A DNA stretch of 64,000 nucleotides from Blastococcus sp. HT6-30 (GTDB taxonomy: Bacteria; Actinomycetota; Actinomycetes; Mycobacteriales; Geodermatophilaceae). Each line of letters starts with the position of its first letter. Position 1 is the stretch's first letter. The stretch spans positions 950,001 to 1,014,000 of the forward strand of contig NZ_CP155792.1 of NCBI RefSeq assembly GCF_039729015.1, written 5' to 3'. The position numbers were made by a program, and so were the translations under genes. Shown in pieces: positions 26,180 to 36,827 of this stretch. Under the pieces are notes generated by a model. The model searched no databases. It saw only the letters and a list, made by a program, of their open reading frames with translations, and was not told the origin of the DNA.

Positions 26180-28704
26180 CCAACGTCGACGACCGCACGG
26201 TGCCCGCCACCGGCGGCGGGGTGTGGCGGCCCTACGCCGATGAGCCGGTGCTCACCCCGACCATGGTGCTCGGCTGGGAGGCGACCCCGCCCGAGGAGCG
26301 GGAACGGTTGGCCCGGTATCTGTCGGCGCTGGTCGCGGCCCGCGGCGGGCCGGTGCACGTGAACGTGGCGTTCAACGGCGCGTACTTCGGCTACGACCTG
26401 ACCGCCGGCGGCTACGTCGGCGGGCCGTTGGACCTGTTCGCCTTTCCGCAGGTCCGCTTTGGAGAGATCACCGATGCGCTGCCGGTCGGGGCGCTGGTCA
26501 ACATCGACGCCGGTGAGCAGCCGCTGTTTGCCGAGGTCGTCTACAAGGAGGGCGCACATCCGTCGCTGTCGGACGACGGCGCTGTTCCTGCGTGGCTGTC
26601 CGGGGCGCCGGCTGGAGCGACCGGGCCTGGCACCGCTGATGTACCGCCTGGCGGGTCGGAACTGCGGGAGCTGTTGGTCGTCGACGTCGACGCGTTCGGC
26701 GCGGACTTCTCCGCCTCCCAGGCCCGCCTGGACCGTCTCCGGCACCGCGGCCGGTGGCTCAACGGCGACGGGCATCTGCTGCTCGACGCCCGCTACGCCT
26801 CCCGCCGGGACGCCGACCTGGACGAGGCTGCGTTCTACGCCCGCTACCTGTTGACCCGGGGTCGCGACCAGCTGCTATCGGCTGCGGCGCCGATGCCCCT
26901 GTCCACGGTGCTGTCCGACGAGGCCGGCGAGCAGGAGCTGGCCGCAGCGCTGGACGGGTTGCTAGAGACCGTCGCCGCCGCCCTGGCCAGCCTGCCTGAG
27001 CTGCGGATGTGGCGCGGGTACGCGTTCACCCGGTCGTCGCTGGCCGCGCGCTTGGATGATCCCGGCCCGCTCGGCGGCGGGGATCTGAGCAGTGTGGCCG
27101 TGCAGCTGGCGCGCACCGCGATGCCGTTGCGCGCCGGCCGCGCCCGTCGTGTCGTGACCCGGCCCGATCAGGCGCCCGCGGCCGTCGCCGCGACCGAAGG
27201 AGAGGCGCCGTCGACGGTGACGTTCACCGCGGTCGGTCCGCGGCTGCGGATGGTCCGCGACGCCGGCGCACAGTTGATTGGTCTGGGCTACGTGGCGGCG
27301 GTCTGCCACGCCAACGCGGTGATCAGCGACTACGCCCGCCGCGAGGTCGACGAGAAGACCGGGCTGCTGCCTGGTGGCGTACACCTGCGGCTAGACGACC
27401 CGTGGCAGGGCGGCGGGGTGTGGCGGGCCGAGCATCCGGCCAGTCGGCACTCTCACGTCGATCCGCTGGTCCCGCTGGGCCTGGGTTGGCAGTCGACGCT
27501 GCCTGAGCCCGCACCGGCCCCGACCCCGCCGACCTCCTCGGGTGAAGGCACGCCGGCCGAGCCGCCCGCGGAGACCGACGTCCCCGCCGAGCCCGTCTCG
27601 GTCTTCACACCCCAGTCGGAGCCGGAACCCGATGTGGAGCCGGAGCCAGCGCCAGAACCCACGCCGGCGCCGGAGCTGGCACCCGAACCCACGCCGGCGC
27701 TGACCCCGGTTCTGTCCCCGCCCGTCGATGACGAAAACACCCACGCCGACGACCTGGTGGTCACCGACAGCCAGGTGACCTGGACCCAGGCGCTTCGCCT
27801 GTCGCACCTGCTCGAGGGCCGGCTTCCGCTGCCCGACCGCATCGGCACCCAGCTGCGCGACGCGGGACTGTCCGGGGTGCGGCTGCGGCTGCTGCTGACC
27901 CATGACGGGAACGAACTCGACAGGGACGAGGCCACCCAGGACGTCGCCAGCGAGCTGTTCCCCCGCCCCCAGCTGCAGGGGGTGGAATGGCCGCTGGACT
28001 TCTTCGCCGGCATTCGGCTCACCTGCACCTGGCCGCGCGGAAAGCAGGTGATCCGGGCGATGACGACGCTGCTGGAAATGCCGGTCACCGTCGACGGGAT
28101 GGAGATCGAGCACCAGTACGACCCGCGGATCCTCACCCACGACACCGCCCCCGGGCAGCCGCGGTACGGCGGCAGTGGGCCGGCTGGCACGCTCACCCTG
28201 ACCCAGCGGGTCCTGCGGGCGGTCCGCATCCGCGGCTTGCTGGATCCCGACGGCCGTGCGGTGCTGGCTCGGTCGCTGCTGCCGGAGGCGGTGTACGGCA
28301 GCGCCGGCCCGGCCGGCGCCGGCGAGCTCGACATCGCCCTTGACGAGCTGGTGGCCGCTGGCGCTCTGCACACCGACGTGGGCAGCGTCGGTACCTCCCG
28401 GTGGATCCGCTACCCGGCCCAGCCGGGGGATCCGACCGTGCCGCTGATCGTGTACGAGCCCCGCCCCGTTGCTGGCCCGCCGCGCGCGGTCGCCCGCCGC
28501 ACCAGCAGCCGCCTGGACGCCCGGTTCGTCCGGCACCACCACGTCGCCGGGCACCTGCGCTGGATCGGCGACCTGGGCCGGGAAGCCGGGGAGGAGGCCC
28601 GGGCGGCCTACCGGGAGGACCGGCTCCGCTTCGGTCTCGCCGGACCGGCCGAGCTGCCCGAGGGCTACACGTACGTCAAGCCGTTCGTCCGGGGACGCGC
28701 GTGA
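26176..28704 (+). CDS. Unknown second component of the helicase operon
   Basis: TTG 26176 overlaps the helicase stop (TTGA), so I infer translational coupling; GTG 26200 is an alternative. The 842-aa product has two globular halves joined by a Pro/Glu-rich linker (about 443-515, repeated PEP/PTPAPE). The N-terminal half contains HVNVAFNGAYFGYDL and ELLVVDVDAFG; the C-terminal half includes a probable winged helix (LTLTQRVLRAVRIRGLLD to LDIALDELVAAGAL) and ends in basic helices. I recognise no catalytic motif. By position it is probably an adaptor or DNA-recognition partner of the helicase and of the large ATPase downstream. Confidence 0.6.
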   Translation: MTNVDDRTVPATGGGVWRPYADEPVLTPTMVLGWEATPPEERERLARYLSALVAARGGPVHVNVAFNGAYFGYDLTAGGYVGGPLDLFAFPQVRFGEITDALPVGALVNIDAGEQPLFAEVVYKEGAHPSLSDDGAVPAWLSGAPAGATGPGTADVPPGGSELRELLVVDVDAFGADFSASQARLDRLRHRGRWLNGDGHLLLDARYASRRDADLDEAAFYARYLLTRGRDQLLSAAAPMPLSTVLSDEAGEQELAAALDGLLETVAAALASLPELRMWRGYAFTRSSLAARLDDPGPLGGGDLSSVAVQLARTAMPLRAGRARRVVTRPDQAPAAVAATEGEAPSTVTFTAVGPRLRMVRDAGAQLIGLGYVAAVCHANAVISDYARREVDEKTGLLPGGVHLRLDDPWQGGGVWRAEHPASRHSHVDPLVPLGLGWQSTLPEPAPAPTPPTSSGEGTPAEPPAETDVPAEPVSVFTPQSEPEPDVEPEPAPEPTPAPELAPEPTPALTPVLSPPVDDENTHADDLVVTDSQVTWTQALRLSHLLEGRLPLPDRIGTQLRDAGLSGVRLRLLLTHDGNELDRDEATQDVASELFPRPQLQGVEWPLDFFAGIRLTCTWPRGKQVIRAMTTLLEMPVTVDGMEIEHQYDPRILTHDTAPGQPRYGGSGPAGTLTLTQRVLRAVRIRGLLDPDGRAVLARSLLPEAVYGSAGPAGAGELDIALDELVAAGALHTDVGSVGTSRWIRYPAQPGDPTVPLIVYEPRPVAGPPRAVARRTSSRLDARFVRHHHVAGHLRWIGDLGREAGEEARAAYREDRLRFGLAGPAELPEGYTYVKPFVRGRA

Positions 28705-28791
28705 TCGCTTCCGCGGCCATGTCAGTGGCGTCGCGCACACTGACCCCCTTCCTGTTCCAGCTGGTTCATCACGACGTTCTCCGGAGGTCGC

Positions 28792-31700
28792 ATGGCTGCC
28801 CGCCACCCTGCCCGTGACTGTGCGCACGGCGACGCGTCCACCCCGTACCCGGTATGGGCCGACGCGGGCTGGCCAGCCGGGGAGGACCCGGAGCTCGACG
28901 ACGCGCTGGCCGAGCTTTCGGCAGCGTTGATGGCCTGCCCGGAGCCGCTGCAGGGCTCTCTGCTCGAGCTCGCCGCCCAGGACGTTCGAAGGGGCCTGTC
29001 GGCGACGCCGGTGCAGCATCGTCAGGCGGTGCTACGCCCGCTCGGCCTGCCGCTGTCTCCGCGAACCATCGGGCAGCAGTTGTGCAAGGACGTCCTGGTG
29101 CGGCTCAACCGTGTCGACGACCACGCGGCCCGGCACTCGGCGACGGCACTGACCCGGGCGATGCTCAAGGACTTCCACCCCCACATGTATCCCGAGGAGT
29201 TCGCCGAGCGGTTGCCCGGGGTGCCCGCGCGCGATCCGGCCGAGGTCTGGTCCCCGGCGCTGGCCCGAGTCGCGGTGTGGTCGCAGGGCCTTGCCTCGGT
29301 CCGCGATGCGCGTCTGTGGCGCTGGGCCACCACGCAGCCGTGGTTCGTCCCGGAAGGGGTTGAGGCCACCCATGTCGCAGCGATCGCCGCGGCCGCCGAG
29401 CGGGTGATCGCCGCCTCGGCCGAGTTTCGGTTCTTCCTCCCGGCCGCCCCGCTGAAGACGGCGGCCCCGGTGACCGACAGCGCGCCTCCGGCCGACGCCA
29501 CGCTTCAGCAGCAGCCTGCCCCGCAGACCGACCTCGTCGAGGAGACACCCCGCATGTCGGCGACCCCCGACACCCGCACGTCCGACCCCGTCGGCGACTT
29601 CGAGCCCGGTACCGCCGGCTTCAGGAGGGTGCGGCAGGCGGAGCAGGCGCTGCAGCAGGCATTGGGCGAGGCGCTGCCGGCTGCTCGGCGAGTGCTCGCC
29701 GACGTCACCGCGGACCAGCCGCCGGTCGCGGCCGACCTCGACGTCCTGGCGACGGCACGTACCGCGTTCGACGAGGCGGTCGCGGTGCTGGCTGCTGCCG
29801 GCTCCGCGGCAGCCCCGAGCACCGGGGCAGGCGTGCGGGCAGCGCTCGACGATCTTGTCGCAGACGCCTCCGACGCTCCGGTCCGGGACCGGCTGGTGCA
29901 GCTGGGGGCACTGTGCGCCCCGGAAGGCAACGAGGCCCTGTCCACGATGCTGGCCACCGCGCAGGAGCGTGCCGCGGACCTCGTCGCCGTGGCCCGCTGG
30001 AGCGCCGCGCAGCGGAACAGCGCGGTCACCCTGGCCACCCTGGGTGACCTCGCCGACCCGGACACTGCACCCGAGCAGGCGATCGCCCTGCAGCAGCAGC
30101 TGGTCGCTGCTCACAGCGACCTCGCGCTGCTGGCGGTCACCGCGGGGCAGCTGATCCAGTCGGGTCTGGCGCCCGCCAGTAGCACCGCGCCAGCGGCGCC
30201 CGCGACCGACCAGGCCGGCAACGGCATCGAGACCGTCGATACAAGCAGCTTGGAGATCACCCCTACCGAGCCCCCCGCGGTTGGTCATGGCCTGGCTGAC
30301 GTGCCGGCCACTGTGGAGGACCGGACGGCCACCCCGGCCGCGACCCCCACTCCGGCCGACCCTGCCGCCGACCCGGCTCTGGCCGCATCCGCCCACGTCG
30401 GCTCCGCCCCCGCAGCAGGCATGATTCCGGTCGCGCCCGCCGTGGCCGTCAGCGATGAGATCGCCGCCCACGCCCGCCTCGTCGACGGCGTCGCCGACTT
30501 GATCCGCTCCCGCCGCTTCGGCCTGGCCGAAGCAGTGGCCTCGGCCGCGGACTGGGCTGAGGGTCCGCGGGCTGCGCTGCGCTTGGCCGCGCTGGCCGAC
30601 GCTGTCCGCAGCGAGACGGGGCCGGTCGGTGCCGCCCTGCGCGGCGAAGTTGCCGACGTCGACATCGCGGCCATCGCTGAAGACACCCCCAGCGTGCTGC
30701 TCACCGTCGCCGCGATGGTGCGCGCCGCGCTGGTCACCGGTGAGCCGTCCACCGGTGCGGTGCTCACCGAGCTGGCCGGCCGGGTCGAGCCGAACCTCGC
30801 CGCGATCGCCGAGCAGGTCGGCAGCCGCGCGCTGCAGGGGGCGCTGGTCAGTGCGCCGCCGCTCACCGTGCTGGCCGACGTGACTGAGGTCGAACGGTCG
30901 CTACGTGCACTGGCAGAGGGCGCCCGCACGCTCCTGCGTCCGCGGACGCTGCGGTTCAAGCGGGCCACCGACATCGCCAAGCTGTGGATGGCAGCCGACG
31001 GCATTCTCGGCCGGCCGCTGACCCTCGCAGCCGCCGACGACCGCGACGCGGTCGATGAGGTCGTCAGCGCAATCCGGCGGCTGTCGGACAGCTCCACCAT
31101 CACCCGCGAGATCGATGACCTCGACCGCCGGTTCCGGGGAGTGTCGGGCCGGCCGATCGAGGGCGCCGGCCGGCAGGACCTCGTCACCCTGGCGGCCGAG
31201 ACCGTCCAGGCGTTGGCCGCATGGGCCGACGCGGTGCTGTCGCTGAAGCGGTCGAGCACCGCGCAGACGTGGAGCACCAGCGTGATCGCCGAGATGCGCC
31301 AGGCGGTGCTGGCCTGCCGCGCCCAGGTACTGGCCGCCCTGCACACCCAGGCCGGGCACTCCGACCCCCTGCTGGCTGCCGCGGCCGCCGCCGCCGCGCA
31401 GTCCCTCACGCTGACCTTCGCCGTGCTCGATGGGGAGCAGAGCCTGCCGGCCGGTGAACCGACGCCCGGCCTCGCTCTGAGCGTCGAGCTGCTCAAGGTG
31501 CCCGGAGCGTCGGCGGGCACCGGCATGGCCCAGGTCCGGCTGCCAGTGGGGATCACCACCGTCGACCTGCTCGCTGCGGCTGACCGCAGCTGGGCCGAGG
31601 CGGTCACCGTCCAGGTTGCCGCGGAGAACTTCGACGCCGCCCGACTTCTCCTCACCATGGCCGCCGCGCACCAGCTGCCCGGCGGCGGCGACATGGGCGA

Positions 31701-34700
31701 CGACCTGGCCGACCAGGTGACCGCCGCACAGGAGCAGGTCGCCGCTGACCTGACCGACATCCGCGCGCAGCTGGCTGCCGAGCTGCGGCGGGCGCGGACG
31801 AACAACGAGGTCTCCGAGGAGCAGGTGGGAGAGCTGACCGGGATGCTCCGGGATGCAGAGGTCACCGGCAGCGGCGACCTGGCGGCTGTCCGGGTCCGGC
31901 TGGCGCGTGTCGCCGAACTCCTTCCGCACTACCGGGAAGAGGCCGCCCGTCGACTCTCCGAGCGACTGGCAGCGATGGCCACCGTGAACCCCGCCACCGC
32001 GCAGCGCGTCACGGGCCTGATCGGCGACGGCGAGCTGTCGACCGCCGAGGAGCTGATCTACCACCTCGAGATCGGCCAGGAGGTGCCGCAGGTGAGCGAG
32101 CGCCCCGACCTGATGCGGTTCTTCCCGAGCGTGCCCGACGCGCTGCCCGACGGGCTCACCAACGAGGTCATCGCCGCCATCCGCAGCCGGGGCGTCGTGC
32201 CCGGCTGCGAGGTGCTGGATTACACCCGGCTGGGTAGCGACCTCGCCGACCTCGCCGCCACGGCGCTGGACGGGTGGCGGCGGTGGTCTGCCGCCGCGCC
32301 GGCGGACCGGCAGCGGGTCAGCGAGCGCGACGTGCTGCTCTCCGCGCTGCGGGTGGTCGGCATCGAAGGTCGCGGCATCCGGCAACTGGATCTGCCGCGC
32401 GGCCGCGACCGCCGATTCGTTGACGTCGCCGAGGTGACGATCAACGGCAAGGCGCTGGTGCCGGCGTTCGGCAGCAAGCTCGACGGCCGACTGCGGGTGC
32501 TCCTGGCCTGGGGGCAGCCCTCGGCGGAGCTGCTGCTCAGCCACGCCGACCAGGACAACGCCGACTCCAGCCTGCTCATCGTCCATTTCGGCACGATGAG
32601 CGCCCAGACCCGCCGGGAGCTGGCGGAGCGGGCCGTCGCCGGCACCCGCACCGCCCCGGTCGTTGTCCTCGACGACGCCGCGCTGGCCTACCTGGTCGCG
32701 CACGGCGATCGGCAGATGGACGCGACGATGAGCGTGCTGCTGCCGTTCAGCAACACCAACCCGTACGTCAGTCAGAAGCGGGGGTTGGTGGCCGAGGAGA
32801 TGTTCTACGGTCGCGACGCCGAGCGGAAGAGCGTTCTGGACGCCGATGGCACCCAGCTGATCTACGGCGGCCGCGGGCTGGGCAAGTCCGCGCTGCTGCG
32901 CAGCGCCGGTGCCATGTTCGAGTCCCAGGGTGCGCCGGGGGAGCGGATCGGCCTGTACCTGAGCCTGGACACCCTCGGCATCGGTGCCGGGTCGGCGATC
33001 GGCCCGGACGCGATCTGGCATGGGCTGCAGCGCGACCTGACCAAGCTGACGGTGCTCACTCCGCCTCGGCGGGCCGCGGTGGCCTCCGGGAAGAAGGCGC
33101 ATGAGGAGGTCCGCGCCGGTGTGCTCGCGTGGATGGACGCCGACGCGCGGCGGCGGCTGCTGATCCTGCTCGATGAGTCCGACCGGTTCTTCGAGGCCGA
33201 CGCGCCCGCGTTCCTGGAGACCAACCGGCTCAAGGACCTCGGACTGGCCACCGACGGCCGAATCAAGGTCGTGTTCGCCGGGCTGCACTCTGTCCAGCGG
33301 TACGCCAAGACCGCCCGCAACGGCCCGTTCAGCCACCTCGCGCAGCGCCCGACCGTCATCGGGCCCTTGCGACCGCAGTCGGCGGCCAATCTGCTCACCC
33401 GCCCGCTGCACGCGCTGGGCTACCGGTTCGCCGATGACGACCTGGTCAACCGGGTGCTCGGGTACTGCTCCTACCAGCCGTTCCTACTGCAGATGTTCGC
33501 CCGGCGGCTGGTCACCGCGATGCACGCCGAGCGTGGCGAGCCCGGCGGGTTGGAAGTCGCCGAGCCGCCGTACGTGATCACCCGCGACGACGTCGTGGCC
33601 GTCGAGCAGGACGCCGAGCTGAAAGCCAGCATCAGCGCCGCGTTCCACGACACGCTGCACCTGGACCCCCGGTACAACGTGATCGCCAACGTGCTCGCCC
33701 ACCACGCCCACGAGTCCGGCATCGACGCACGGCTGTCCGACGTCGAGCTGCGGGACGAGTGCCTGGCCTGGTGGCCGGTCGGGTTCGAGCCGCTGGACGT
33801 GGAGGGATTCCGCGCCTACCTGCAGGAGATGGTCGGTCTGGGCGTGCTCGCCCGAAACACCGACGGCCGCGGTTGGCACCTGCGCAGCCCGAACGTGCTG
33901 ACGATGATCGGCACCAAGGACGACGTGATCACCCAGCTGGTCGGTGCGGCAACGTCATCGGTGCCCGATGAGTTCATCGCTCTGGAGAGCCGGTTGGAGC
34001 TGCCCGACGGCCGCCGGTCGCCGCTGACCGCCGGACAGAGTGACGATGTCCTGGGCGACCACGCCAACCAGGTGCGGGTCGTGCTCGGCTCGGAGGCCAC
34101 CGGCATCGGAGACGTGGCGACGGCCATCCGGTGCGTGGCTGACGTCGGTGACCGATTCACCGTGCCGGCGATCGCCAGCCGCCGACAGTTCGAGGAGGCG
34201 CTCGTCGCCGGCCTGCCCGGGCAGCGGCGGGTCGTGCTCACCGACCTGCACGCCCGCGGTCCGAAGGACGGGGCCTGCCTGGATGCGCTGACCGCGGCCT
34301 TGGACCTGCGTCCCGCACAGCGGGGTGTGACCCGCTCGGCGGTCCTGGTCGCCGGGCCCGAGCAGCTGGGTCTGTGGCGGCGGGTGCTCGCCGACGGTGG
34401 CAGGACCCCATCGCTGGGAACGGTGACGCTGCGCCGCTATGACGCACAGACACTGCGGGTGTGGACTTTGGATGCGCAGAAGTTCAGCGCGCCCGAGCGG
34501 CTCGACAGGTTGCTGGAGGTCACCGGTGGCTGGCCGATGCTCGTCGAGCGGGCCGGCCAGCTCGTATCCGACGGTGCCGACGAGGCCCGGGTGTTGGACA
34601 TGATCGCAGCAGAGGTTGCCTCGCCGGCCGGCGCGGCCGCGCTCGTGGAGGCGGTTGGAGTGACCGCCGACCCCGACCTGGACAAGGCGTTCGCCAGCGT

Positions 34701-34884
34701 GTTGAGCCTGGTAGACGCGGCCGGGGTATCCCGGACGGATCTGGTGGTAGCGGTGGAGATGGCCGTCGGTGACGCCGAGACGGTGGTCGCGTGCCTGCAG
34801 GCGCTGGGTGTGTTTGACGTCGACGAGGACGGGATGTACCGGCCCGAGCCGCTACTCGTCCGATCTTGGCCTCACCGCGCCTGA
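28792..34884 (+). CDS. 2030-aa protein with C-terminal AAA/STAND-type ATPase
   Basis: ATG 28792 follows GGAGG at 4 nt. Residues 1-200 are unusually rich in Trp and His (MLKDFHPHMYPEEFAERL); 250-1100 are Ala-rich helical repeats. A P-loop domain begins near 1340: NPYVSQKRG, FYGRDAERK, Walker A YGGRGLGKSALL (near 1357), Walker B LLILLDESDRFF (near 1458), then IKVVFAGLHSVQRY. A region with winged-helix character (LRDECLAWWPVGFEPLDVEGF) follows, as in Orc/Cdc6- and MalT-like ATPases. The gene lies 87 bp after gene two and closes the operon before a hairpin. It is probably the sensor or switch of the system; this is inference from size and architecture. Confidence 0.7.
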   Translation: MAARHPARDCAHGDASTPYPVWADAGWPAGEDPELDDALAELSAALMACPEPLQGSLLELAAQDVRRGLSATPVQHRQAVLRPLGLPLSPRTIGQQLCKDVLVRLNRVDDHAARHSATALTRAMLKDFHPHMYPEEFAERLPGVPARDPAEVWSPALARVAVWSQGLASVRDARLWRWATTQPWFVPEGVEATHVAAIAAAAERVIAASAEFRFFLPAAPLKTAAPVTDSAPPADATLQQQPAPQTDLVEETPRMSATPDTRTSDPVGDFEPGTAGFRRVRQAEQALQQALGEALPAARRVLADVTADQPPVAADLDVLATARTAFDEAVAVLAAAGSAAAPSTGAGVRAALDDLVADASDAPVRDRLVQLGALCAPEGNEALSTMLATAQERAADLVAVARWSAAQRNSAVTLATLGDLADPDTAPEQAIALQQQLVAAHSDLALLAVTAGQLIQSGLAPASSTAPAAPATDQAGNGIETVDTSSLEITPTEPPAVGHGLADVPATVEDRTATPAATPTPADPAADPALAASAHVGSAPAAGMIPVAPAVAVSDEIAAHARLVDGVADLIRSRRFGLAEAVASAADWAEGPRAALRLAALADAVRSETGPVGAALRGEVADVDIAAIAEDTPSVLLTVAAMVRAALVTGEPSTGAVLTELAGRVEPNLAAIAEQVGSRALQGALVSAPPLTVLADVTEVERSLRALAEGARTLLRPRTLRFKRATDIAKLWMAADGILGRPLTLAAADDRDAVDEVVSAIRRLSDSSTITREIDDLDRRFRGVSGRPIEGAGRQDLVTLAAETVQALAAWADAVLSLKRSSTAQTWSTSVIAEMRQAVLACRAQVLAALHTQAGHSDPLLAAAAAAAAQSLTLTFAVLDGEQSLPAGEPTPGLALSVELLKVPGASAGTGMAQVRLPVGITTVDLLAAADRSWAEAVTVQVAAENFDAARLLLTMAAAHQLPGGGDMGDDLADQVTAAQEQVAADLTDIRAQLAAELRRARTNNEVSEEQVGELTGMLRDAEVTGSGDLAAVRVRLARVAELLPHYREEAARRLSERLAAMATVNPATAQRVTGLIGDGELSTAEELIYHLEIGQEVPQVSERPDLMRFFPSVPDALPDGLTNEVIAAIRSRGVVPGCEVLDYTRLGSDLADLAATALDGWRRWSAAAPADRQRVSERDVLLSALRVVGIEGRGIRQLDLPRGRDRRFVDVAEVTINGKALVPAFGSKLDGRLRVLLAWGQPSAELLLSHADQDNADSSLLIVHFGTMSAQTRRELAERAVAGTRTAPVVVLDDAALAYLVAHGDRQMDATMSVLLPFSNTNPYVSQKRGLVAEEMFYGRDAERKSVLDADGTQLIYGGRGLGKSALLRSAGAMFESQGAPGERIGLYLSLDTLGIGAGSAIGPDAIWHGLQRDLTKLTVLTPPRRAAVASGKKAHEEVRAGVLAWMDADARRRLLILLDESDRFFEADAPAFLETNRLKDLGLATDGRIKVVFAGLHSVQRYAKTARNGPFSHLAQRPTVIGPLRPQSAANLLTRPLHALGYRFADDDLVNRVLGYCSYQPFLLQMFARRLVTAMHAERGEPGGLEVAEPPYVITRDDVVAVEQDAELKASISAAFHDTLHLDPRYNVIANVLAHHAHESGIDARLSDVELRDECLAWWPVGFEPLDVEGFRAYLQEMVGLGVLARNTDGRGWHLRSPNVLTMIGTKDDVITQLVGAATSSVPDEFIALESRLELPDGRRSPLTAGQSDDVLGDHANQVRVVLGSEATGIGDVATAIRCVADVGDRFTVPAIASRRQFEEALVAGLPGQRRVVLTDLHARGPKDGACLDALTAALDLRPAQRGVTRSAVLVAGPEQLGLWRRVLADGGRTPSLGTVTLRRYDAQTLRVWTLDAQKFSAPERLDRLLEVTGGWPMLVERAGQLVSDGADEARVLDMIAAEVASPAGAAALVEAVGVTADPDLDKAFASVLSLVDAAGVSRTDLVVAVEMAVGDAETVVACLQALGVFDVDEDGMYRPEPLLVRSWPHRA

Positions 34885-34890
34885 TGACCG

Positions 34891-34930
34891 ACCGCGCCGG
34901 TCGCTGACAGTCCAGCGGCCGGCGCGGGGT
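34891..34930 (+). terminator. Terminator of the helicase operon
   Basis: ACCGCGCCGGTCGCTG pairs with the strand ending GGCGCGGGGT around a 6-nt loop, with one G-T pair and a small bulge. It begins 7 bases after the stop codon. Confidence 0.6.
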
Positions 34931-35238
34931 CGAAACCTCCCGAGCGTCCTGTGTCATCGCAACCTGAACACCCATACGTGCAGGCGCACCGACCGTTCTG
35001 GAGCACTGAGCGGACTCCGCGGGATGACGAGCTGCCGACGCTGACTGGCCTCGGGCAGCAGGCGTTCACCGCACTGTGCACCGGCGTACACGGCCGTCGG
35101 TCCGTCTGGAGCAGGAGTTCATTCGCTTCGACCGAGTATCGGCGGCCTTGAGGCCGAAAGCAGCCATACTGCGATGTACTCCGATTCCGTCGGGGACACC
35201 GCACGTCACGACCGGCAGTCTCTCCGGCGGCACCCTGG
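34931..35238. other. Gene-free region beside the recombinase
   Basis: I see no supportable gene. The region lies between the helicase-operon terminator and the 3' end of the large serine recombinase, a usual place for an attachment site, but no direct repeat partner could be found by eye. Confidence 0.3.
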
Positions 35239-36827
35239 TCACGCGGCTGCGTTCATCTTGAGCAGCTCTTCGGCCGCCTTCGACGTAGGCGCCGCGACCT
35301 GCACCTCGAAGTTCTCACCGTCCGTCGAGTGCACCGCGGCCACGACGCCCTTGATGACTCGCTGTCGGAGGGCAGGGTGGGCGGGGCTGGTCAATGCGAG
35401 ACGGATGGCCGCCACGACATCAGCGCGAACGGCCGATTCGGGGACCCTGACTTCTCCGCTCTCGAGCTGTTCGACCAGCTGGCGCTCCGTGAACTCGAGC
35501 TCACGCTCTCGCGGGCCGTGCTCGGCCACGCCCTGCGACCACTGGTCAGCAGTCAGCTTCTCGCTCTCATAGTCCCGCTTGTAGCGAGCGAGAACGCGGC
35601 GGACCTCGTCGAGCTCCTGTCGCACCTGCGCGAGCTGCATGACGGCCTCCGGGCGCGCTTCCTGCTCCCCCTGGCGGTACTCCTCGAAGGCCCGCAGCCA
35701 GAGGTCGTCCTGACCGAGGACCTCGAGCACCACATCGACAACCAACTGTTCCAGGCTGTCCGCGGGTACGCGAAGCGGGTCAGCGCAGCCAGTCCCGGTC
35801 GGGACTTCACCGCCCGGCTGCAGTAGTAGTAGCGGTACCTCCGCCCTCGGGCATTGGCGCTGGTGCCGACCATGCTGGCGTCGCAGGAATGACACCGGAA
35901 GAGACCACTCAGCAGGTAGTCGGTCTGCCCGGCCTGCGCGACGCGTGCGGCACCCTCGGCGGCGTTCTGCTCGAGAATCGTCTGCGCGCGGTCGAACAGC
36001 TCCGTGTCGAGAAAGGCTGAATGGGCGCCCGGATACCACTCCCCGTTCCACCAGAGTTCGCCGACGTACGTCCGGTTGTGGAGGATGTCGTGAACGGCCT
36101 GGCGCGACCACTCATTACCATTACTGGTTCGGTGTCCCTTGCCCGTCAGCTTCTTGGCGATGCTCTTCGGTGAGAGTCCACGAATGGCGTAGTCGTCGAA
36201 GACGGCCTGGACCAGCGGCCACGTGCCACCGACGACAACTCCCTCTTCGTCGGTCACCAGGTCCCTCTCGAGCATTCCTGTCGCGTCATCGACTCGAGTT
36301 CCGAAAGGCGCTCTCGAGCGAGACAGTGGGAGCCCCTTCTCGATGACCTTGGTGCGCTGGCCTCCGTGGATGCGCTCGAGTAGTAGGCGACGCTCGAACT
36401 CGGCCAGCGCGCCGATGACCTGGATGAGCAGGCGACCGCTCACCGTCTCAGACTCGAAGCGTTCGTGCACGCTGTAAAAGGCGACGCCGGCCTCGTCGAA
36501 CTGCTTCATGATGTCGAGCAAGTCCAAGAGGCTGCGGGCAAGGCGGTCGATGCGCTGGAAGACGACGATGTCAAAGAGTCCGGCCCGCGCATCGCGGAGC
36601 AGTTCCTGCAGCTTTCGGCGATTCTGGTCCTTGCCGCTCGCGTACTCCTCGTAGACGCCTACGAGTTCCCAATCCTCACGTTCTACGAATCGCCTGCCCT
36701 CGACGTCCTGGGTCTTGAGGCTGTGCGGCTGATTGCTCTCATTCGTGCTCGCGCGCTTGTAGATGACAGCGCGCTTGCGCGGATTCGGCGCGTCGACCAA
36801 AGAGGTCCTCTTGGCCCGCCTGCTCAT
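35239..36827 (-). pseudogene. Large serine recombinase, frameshifted
   Basis: Two overlapping frames give one large serine recombinase of about 529 aa. The first (from 36827) holds the catalytic domain with active serine in AVIYKRASTNES, RIDRLARSL and SGRLLIQVIGALAEFERR, then the recombinase domain and zinc ribbon (LFRCHSCDASM, YYYCSRAVKS). The second, offset by -1, carries the rest from GTGCADPLRVPADSLEQLV through a coiled coil to the stop. The shift lies near 35797-35805 in a small inverted repeat GTCCC/GGGAC. No classic slippery heptamer is seen, so mutation or sequencing error is likelier than programmed shifting. It would have integrated or excised the island. Confidence 0.85.
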
